Of a DNA stretch of 10,293 nucleotides, positions 6,064-10,293 are shown piece by piece. The stretch comes from Pseudomonadota bacterium (GTDB lineage: Bacteria > Desulfobacterota > Desulfobacteria > Desulfobacterales > Desulfobacteraceae). The stretch covers positions 1 through 10,293 of the forward strand of contig JAHIVS010000072.1 of NCBI GenBank assembly GCA_018816605.1. Direction: 5' to 3'. Numbering within the stretch: the stretch's first letter is position 1; each line of letters opens with the position of its first letter. The notes beneath the pieces were generated by a model that was not told where the DNA came from, did not search any database, and saw nothing but the letters and a program-made list of their open reading frames with translations. The position numbers and the translations under genes are program-made.

Positions 6064-7059
6064 ATGAAACCCTTACCTCAGGTCAGCATACTGGCCACCG
6101 GCGGCACCATTGCAGGCGCAGCCCCCTCCTCCACCCAGCCCGGATACACCTCGGGAAAAATCGATGTTAAGGGAATGATTCAGGCAGTGCCGGATCTTGA
6201 AAAACTGGCCCGGTTAACGGGGGAACAGATCTCAAATGTGGGCTCCCAGGACATGTCCTTTGAGATCATGATCCGCCTTGCCCGCAGGATCAATGTGCTC
6301 CTTTCCAAAGAAGAAACCGACGGGGTGGTGGTAACCCATGGCACGGATACCATGGAGGAAACCGCCTTTTTTCTGAACCTGACCATAAAAAGCCCCAAGC
6401 CCGTCGTCATGACCGGTGCCATGCGGCCCTTCACGGCCCTGAGTGCCGACGGCCCCCTAAACCTCTACAATGCCGTGGCCGTGGCAGCCGATCCCCGGTC
6501 CCGGGATCGGGGAGTGATGGTGGTCATGAACGACCGGATACATGGTGCCCATTCCCTGACCAAGACCAATACCACCTCGGTGGAAACATTTTTATCCCCG
6601 GTGAACGGACTCATGGGAACGGTGATTTACGGGGATATCCAATATTTCAGGGGGCCCTTCCGGAAACACACGGTTTCCAGTGAATTTTCCATTGAAATTG
6701 TTTCCGCTCTGCCCCGGGTGGATATCTTGTATGCCTGTGCGGATATGCCCCCGGATCTCATTGATTGCTCCGTTGCAAACGGAGCCGCTGGCATTGTCAT
6801 TGCCGGTGACGGCAATGGAAATATGAATGGGGCCTGCCTTGAAAAGGCCGCCCGGATGGCAGGCCGCGGCATCTTCATCGTTCGCTCCTCACGGGTTCCC
6901 ACGGGCACTGTGGGCAGAAACCTGGAAGTGGATGATGATGCCAACAACTTTATTGTCTCAGACGAACTCAATCCGGCCAAGGCCAGGATTCTGCTCATGC
7001 TGGCCCTGCTGAAAAACCGCACCCAACAGCAGGTCCAGGATCTTTTTTATGCCTATTGA
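6064..7059 (+). CDS. ansB: L-asparaginase, type II-like, cytoplasmic form
   Basis: Hydrolyses L-asparagine to aspartate and ammonia. The whole chain follows E. coli AnsB closely, but there is no signal peptide, so it should act in the cytoplasm. The nucleophile is Thr15 in ATGGTIAG. The second catalytic set is Thr91-Asp95 in THGTDTMEET with Lys167 in TKTNTT. Ser61-Gln62-Asp63 of NVGSQDM binds substrate, and GAMRP, SADGPLNLYNAV and RSSRVPTG are family blocks. The length of 331 matches mature type II enzymes, which are tetramers. GGAG lies 5 nt before the ATG. It follows sdaA on the same strand, and both enzymes free ammonia from amino acids, so shared use is likely, although the hairpin between them may uncouple expression. 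The gene symbol reflects sequence type; kinetic type is not tested. The 3' end overlaps the opposing amidase gene. Confidence 0.95.
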   Translation: MKPLPQVSILATGGTIAGAAPSSTQPGYTSGKIDVKGMIQAVPDLEKLARLTGEQISNVGSQDMSFEIMIRLARRINVLLSKEETDGVVVTHGTDTMEETAFFLNLTIKSPKPVVMTGAMRPFTALSADGPLNLYNAVAVAADPRSRDRGVMVVMNDRIHGAHSLTKTNTTSVETFLSPVNGLMGTVIYGDIQYFRGPFRKHTVSSEFSIEIVSALPRVDILYACADMPPDLIDCSVANGAAGIVIAGDGNGNMNGACLEKAARMAGRGIFIVRSSRVPTGTVGRNLEVDDDANNFIVSDELNPAKARILLMLALLKNRTQQQVQDLFYAY

Positions 7060-8438
7060 TTTTTTTTTTCGGCCAGGGGCAGATAAATCTGGGTGCCCCT
7101 GGGCAGATCTCCAAAATCAGCGATCTGATCCCCGGTCTTCAACTGGCCAAAGGATAAAAAATAGATGGTTTCAAGAGATTTATAGCGGGTGCCGGCAATT
7201 TTATAGGCGGTCTGGTCCCTGGTAATGGGGTAAGGCCCTTTATACCCCACGAGCAATCGCGTTTTCTGGGGCAGATCATCCCAGTCAACAATTTTTGACC
7301 CGGGAGAAACCCGGCCGGTGGGCAAAAAATAAATGGTGGTGTCCTCCCGAAAGGCAGGGCCTGCATGGGACCAGGCCGTCATGCTTTCGGAAATGGTCTT
7401 AATCGGGGTTTGGGCCTGGCGCTGGACAACAGCAGGGCCTTCTTCCTGGTTGAGCAGCACCTTTGTGTTCATGGGCAAACGGTTCCAGCCGATGGTTTTA
7501 GTGATCCGGTTCCCGGGAATCGTACGGCCGTCGGGGAGAAGGTACACCGTTGCCTGACTATCATAATCCTCGCCGGAAATGGACCAGGCTGAATTGGTTG
7601 CAGATATGATATTGGATCCCAGGACCCTGGTTTCAACCGGGACTCGGGTTTCAACCGGGGAAGGGGATGCCGCAACCCGGGTTCCGGCCAGGGAAGGGGA
7701 TGCCGGAGAAGACGGCGAATAAAATACCCGGGCCAGTTCCGGGTCTGCCATGAGCCGTCCAGACCTGACATCCGGATCATATTTCCAGGTATGTCCCAAA
7801 CCGGCCTGGGCGCGGTCAAAATTTTTTGCACACCGCTTGCGGCCCCGATGGTTTTTCTTAAACCAGGGGTTGGGTTTTCCATAGGCCACCTGGCTGTGGG
7901 TCAGCACATCCCGGTCCTCAAGGTTGTAGGCCTTTTTCAAACTGCCGAGAAGTATCCCCAAAGAGCGATATTGACCGGCGGTAATGGGAGCATAATGATA
8001 TCCCACAAGTTCAATGCCCACGGAAACATCACTGATATCTTCCCGGCCGCTCCACATGGACCGTCCCGCATGGTCCGCCCGGTATTCCTTGTCTAGAATC
8101 CGGTAGGTGGACCCGTTTCTGGCAATCACATAATGGGCATGGCCCCCGGGTGTTTTATATCCGCTTTGAAATTGCTTTCCCCGGGAAACCACCCGCAGGG
8201 TTGCCTCAAGACCCAACTCAGAGGTGTGAACAATGATATACCGGGTTTTCTGGCGCGTGATTTTTTTAAAGTCAGGATTCAGACGGGAACGGTGATCGAG
8301 GAGATTCTTCTGAAATTTCTGGTATTGGGACTGGCTGTATCCCTCAGACAGGGAAGGCATGAAGCCCAGGTGGATAAAAAAAAACACAAGCCACAGACAG
8401 ATCCTGTGGCCGGCAGTTGGGGAGTGGGTAACGATCAT
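7053..8438 (-). CDS. Exported N-acetylmuramoyl-L-alanine amidase (Amidase_2) with three C-terminal repeats
   Basis: Predicted cell-wall amidase that cleaves the bond between N-acetylmuramic acid and the peptide stem. A signal peptide covers about residues 1-33. The Amidase_2 domain spans about 65-205: YIIVHTSE (His71, first zinc ligand), GHAHYVIARNGSTYRI, ADHAGRSMW, VGIELVG (Glu143, likely catalytic) and LTHSQVAYG (His181, second ligand). The third ligand, normally Asp in a DPG-like turn, aligns with KPNPW and looks like Asn190, so activity is less certain. A Ser/Pro linker with VETRV repeats (about 240-273) leads to three repeats of about 55 residues that may anchor the enzyme to the wall. 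The ATG at 8438 has GAAGAG a few bases upstream. It lies downstream of the chemoreceptor gene but beyond that gene's terminator. Family sure; substrate inferred. Confidence 0.88.
   Translation of the reverse strand: MIVTHSPTAGHRICLWLVFFFIHLGFMPSLSEGYSQSQYQKFQKNLLDHRSRLNPDFKKITRQKTRYIIVHTSELGLEATLRVVSRGKQFQSGYKTPGGHAHYVIARNGSTYRILDKEYRADHAGRSMWSGREDISDVSVGIELVGYHYAPITAGQYRSLGILLGSLKKAYNLEDRDVLTHSQVAYGKPNPWFKKNHRGRKRCAKNFDRAQAGLGHTWKYDPDVRSGRLMADPELARVFYSPSSPASPSLAGTRVAASPSPVETRVPVETRVLGSNIISATNSAWSISGEDYDSQATVYLLPDGRTIPGNRITKTIGWNRLPMNTKVLLNQEEGPAVVQRQAQTPIKTISESMTAWSHAGPAFREDTTIYFLPTGRVSPGSKIVDWDDLPQKTRLLVGYKGPYPITRDQTAYKIAGTRYKSLETIYFLSFGQLKTGDQIADFGDLPRGTQIYLPLAEKKNQ
7071..7616 (-). repeat. 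Three tandem ~55-residue repeats at the amidase C-terminus
   Basis: Repeat 1 spans residues 275-330 (7616-7449), repeat 2 346-398 (7403-7245) and repeat 3 402-456 (7235-7071). All share the pattern aw.iaG..y...tTIYfLP.Gr..pG..I.d..dLP..T.vll; for example ATVYLLPDGRTIPGN, TTIYFLPTGRVSPGS and ETIYFLSFGQLKTGD. The repeats have diverged in DNA, so the duplication is old. Their position after a linker fits a binding module for wall glycan or an envelope partner. I do not recognise a named domain. Confidence 0.7.
7614..7721 (-). repeat. Degenerate Ser/Pro/VETRV minisatellite in the amidase linker
   Basis: The linker between catalytic domain and repeats is made of short imperfect units (SPSLAGTRVAA, SPSPVETRV, PVETRV). 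At DNA level GGCATCCCCTTCCC occurs twice about 33 nt apart and GGTTGAAACC twice about 18 nt apart. It looks like a slippage-expanded flexible linker. Confidence 0.6.
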
Positions 8439-8547
8439 CGGCTCTTCATTCTTTTTTTTAAAGATTCAACTTTGCTATTCCTTCCATCTTGACCACAACA
8501 CCAGCGGAATATACCAGATACAAAACAACAAAGCCATTGAATCCGAC

Positions 8548-8588
8548 AAAAAAAATCCTGTGGCCGAAAAAAAAAACGGCCACAGGAT
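8548..8588 (-). terminator. Intrinsic terminator of the chemoreceptor gene
   Basis: On the minus strand a perfect 12-bp GC-rich stem, ATCCTGTGGCCG (8588-8577) / CGGCCACAGGAT (8566-8555), has a ten-T loop (8576-8567) and is followed by a run of seven Ts (8554-8548). It starts 13 nt after the stop codon of the methyl-accepting protein. A strong factor-independent terminator, though the loop is unusually T-rich. Confidence 0.92.
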
Positions 8589-8601
8589 ACAGGTATTTTC
8601 T

Positions 8602-10293
8602 TTAAATCTTAAACCGGCCCACCATCTCATCCAGCTGGGACGCCAATTTGGAAAGATCTTCCGCGCTCAGCTTAACCTGGCCGCTTCTGTCCGCCATTTC
8701 CGCTGAAGACTGGTTGACATCGCTGATATCCTTTGTGATTTCAACGGCCACCATGGAACTCTGGCTGACATTCTGGTTCACCTCTTCAATGCCGGTGGAC
8801 GCCTGGGAAATATTCTCAGCGATCTCCCGAGTGGCCGAGGACTGCTCCTCCACTGCCGTAGCAATGGTTGCGACAATATCGCTGACTTCCGAAATAACCC
8901 TGGACACCTCCCCCATTCCGGCCAGGGTGCTGGTGGAAGAATCCTGGATATTGCCGATCTTTGCCTTGATATCCATGGACGCTTCCGATGTCTGCTTGGC
9001 AAGATCCTTGATCTCGTTGGCCACAACGGCAAACCCTTTCCCGGCCTCCCCTGCCCGGGCTGCCTCAATGGTGGCATTCAGGGACAGAAGATTGACCTGC
9101 TCGGAAATATCGGTGATGGTTTCCACCACCTGGCCGATGGCCTGGGCAGCAGCCCCCAGTTCATTCATTTTGGTCGTGGATTCATTGACCTTGGCCACGG
9201 CATTCATGGAAATCGTCCTGGCTTTTTCAGCATTCCGGGCAATCTCGTTGATGGTGGAACTCATCTCTTCGGCAGCGCTTGCCACGGTATTGACATTGGT
9301 ACTGGATTGCTCCATGGCAGCGGAAACAGAATTCATATTGGCGGTCATCTCTTCGGCTGCCGCCGCCACTGTATTGGCCTTTTCAGAGGTCTGCCGGGCG
9401 CTGCTGGACATTCCTTCGGCAATGGAGGTCAGTTCCGTGGACGACGAAGAAAGGGTTCCCACTCCCTGGGTGATATCTCTGATCATGGCCTGGAGCTTGT
9501 CAATGAACAGATTAAAGGCCTTGGAAAGAATCCCGACTTCATCCTGGCTGGCCACCGTCAAGCGCTTGGTCAGATCGCCCTCTCCCTCTGAAATATCCTT
9601 AAGTCCTGCCACGGCATCGTTAATGGGCTTGATGATCTGAAGGGAAAAAATAAAGATAAGAACCCCCACAATAACCAGAACAATAATACCGGTAATGCTG
9701 TTGTATTTTATCATTTTGTTCACAGCTGCCATGAATTCATCCGTATTTTGGGTAACCCCTATACTCCAGCCGGTTACAGGCACTGGCGCAAACCCGGATA
9801 TTTTTTGGGTTCCCTTAAAGGTATATCTCTCAATACCCGATTCCTGGGCCATCATCCGCCGGGTAATCTCTTCCATGCCGGCCAGGGTTTGTAAATCCAG
9901 TTTAAAAATAAACTCTTTTTGGGGATGGGCAATGACGATGCCTTCCTTATTGATCATGAACGGATACCCGGTTTCGCCGATCTTAACCGATGTCAGCTTC
10001 TGGGAAAGGGAATCCAGCTTCAGCACAGCGCCAAACACGCCGCCGAACTGGCCGGAACGGGTCTTAAGGGGCACGGATACCACCACCACGGGATTCCCGC
10101 TGGCCTTTGACACAATGGGGACGCTGACGATGCCCTTGCCGGCCTTGCCGGCGATGAAATAATCCCGGTCTGCTATGGAAATCTTCTTTTTTCTGAGGGC
10201 TCCGTTGACACTGTCTGAAATGGTGAGTCCCTCACTGTCTGATACAATAAACAGCTCATAATCCGCGCCGATCTTCCCATAGATCTTAGCAAA
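8602..10293 (-). CDS. Methyl-accepting chemotaxis protein (dCache sensor, HAMP, MA), 5' end outside window
   Basis: Transmembrane chemoreceptor that passes ligand binding to CheA/CheW. The frame stays open to the window edge, so 563 C-terminal residues are seen and the start, first membrane segment and front of the sensor are missing. Residues 1-190 are the later part of a double-Cache periplasmic domain (ELFIVSDSEGLTISDSVNG, DRDYFIAGKAGKG, PVVVVSVPL, GYPFMINKEGIVIAHP). A membrane helix (about 199-221, IIVLVIVGVLIFIFSL) is followed by HAMP (about 222-273) and a long methyl-accepting coiled coil. The hairpin tip is ISEQVNLLSLNATIEAARAGEAGKGFAVVANEI (about 396-428 in part), where CheA and CheW bind. 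There is no C-terminal pentapeptide for CheR/CheB tethering. Its own strong terminator follows. The ligand is unknown, although dCache domains often bind amino acids or organic acids. Confidence 0.97.
   Translation of the reverse strand, partial: FAKIYGKIGADYELFIVSDSEGLTISDSVNGALRKKKISIADRDYFIAGKAGKGIVSVPIVSKASGNPVVVVSVPLKTRSGQFGGVFGAVLKLDSLSQKLTSVKIGETGYPFMINKEGIVIAHPQKEFIFKLDLQTLAGMEEITRRMMAQESGIERYTFKGTQKISGFAPVPVTGWSIGVTQNTDEFMAAVNKMIKYNSITGIIVLVIVGVLIFIFSLQIIKPINDAVAGLKDISEGEGDLTKRLTVASQDEVGILSKAFNLFIDKLQAMIRDITQGVGTLSSSSTELTSIAEGMSSSARQTSEKANTVAAAAEEMTANMNSVSAAMEQSSTNVNTVASAAEEMSSTINEIARNAEKARTISMNAVAKVNESTTKMNELGAAAQAIGQVVETITDISEQVNLLSLNATIEAARAGEAGKGFAVVANEIKDLAKQTSEASMDIKAKIGNIQDSSTSTLAGMGEVSRVISEVSDIVATIATAVEEQSSATREIAENISQASTGIEEVNQNVSQSSMVAVEITKDISDVNQSSAEMADRSGQVKLSAEDLSKLASQLDEMVGRFKI

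Noticed and set aside
33..8409. 15-nt match between 33-47 (plus) and 8409-8395 (minus), sharing CCACAGGAT with the terminator arm
   Set aside because: By rough estimate, one 15-nt match somewhere in a window of this size is not very unlikely, and no hairpin or mobile-element boundary supports it.
8475..8537. 20-codon minus-strand frame (MALLFCIWYIPLVLWSRWKE) between the chemoreceptor terminator and the amidase gene
   Set aside because: Hydrophobic with three Trp, so a small membrane peptide or leader was considered, but there is no convincing ribosome site or promoter.
8648..9640. Long plus-strand frame of 330 codons opposite the chemoreceptor gene
   Set aside because: It is the antisense shadow of the regular Ala/Ser/Glu-rich coiled coil, with no ribosome site or sensible protein.

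Overview
The window reads as ordinary chromosomal DNA of a mesophilic anaerobic bacterium of the sulfate-reducing Desulfobacterota type, probably near the Desulfobacterales. This is an inference from gene content (an oxygen-sensitive single-chain iron-sulfur serine dehydratase, a TupA-like oxyanion-binding protein, a dCache chemoreceptor, a U32 rRNA hydroxylase) and from moderate GC with A/T-rich gaps. No 16S, tRNA or lineage-specific marker is present to prove it.

Layout: (1) 53-538, minus: trmL, a tRNA wobble 2'-O-methyltransferase, with an extended -10 promoter and an A/T-centred palindrome just before its start. (2) 539-1144: no intact gene. It holds a decayed, frameshifted piece of a GGDEF (diguanylate cyclase) domain at 641-840 on the minus strand, and nothing recognisable from there to the next promoter. 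(3) 1145-2096, plus: promoter, structured leader and a secreted TupA-like solute-binding protein without its transporter genes. (4) 2106-3947, minus: rlhA, convergent with the previous gene. (5) 3948-4183: a divergent promoter region with several palindromes. (6) 4184-7059, plus: a short unrecognised protein, sdaA (L-serine dehydratase) and a type II-like asparaginase. The first two are closely spaced; a GTAG-footed hairpin resembling a REP element lies before the third. (7) 7053-8438, minus: an exported Amidase_2 peptidoglycan amidase with three C-terminal repeats, overlapping the asparaginase tail to tail by 7 nt. (8) 8548-10293, minus: a methyl-accepting chemotaxis protein truncated by the window edge, followed by a strong intrinsic terminator.

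Two functional themes recur. trmL and rlhA both modify the translation apparatus, and their promoters share a 12-of-13-nt match around an extended -10. sdaA and the asparaginase both release ammonia from amino acids (serine to pyruvate, asparagine to aspartate), which suggests a small amino-acid-use operon. I see no phage, CRISPR, toxin-antitoxin or defence system. The most unusual items are the GGDEF relic, the TupA-like protein lacking the usual TTTS ligand motif, the triple repeat and atypical zinc-ligand site of the amidase, and the REP-like hairpin.
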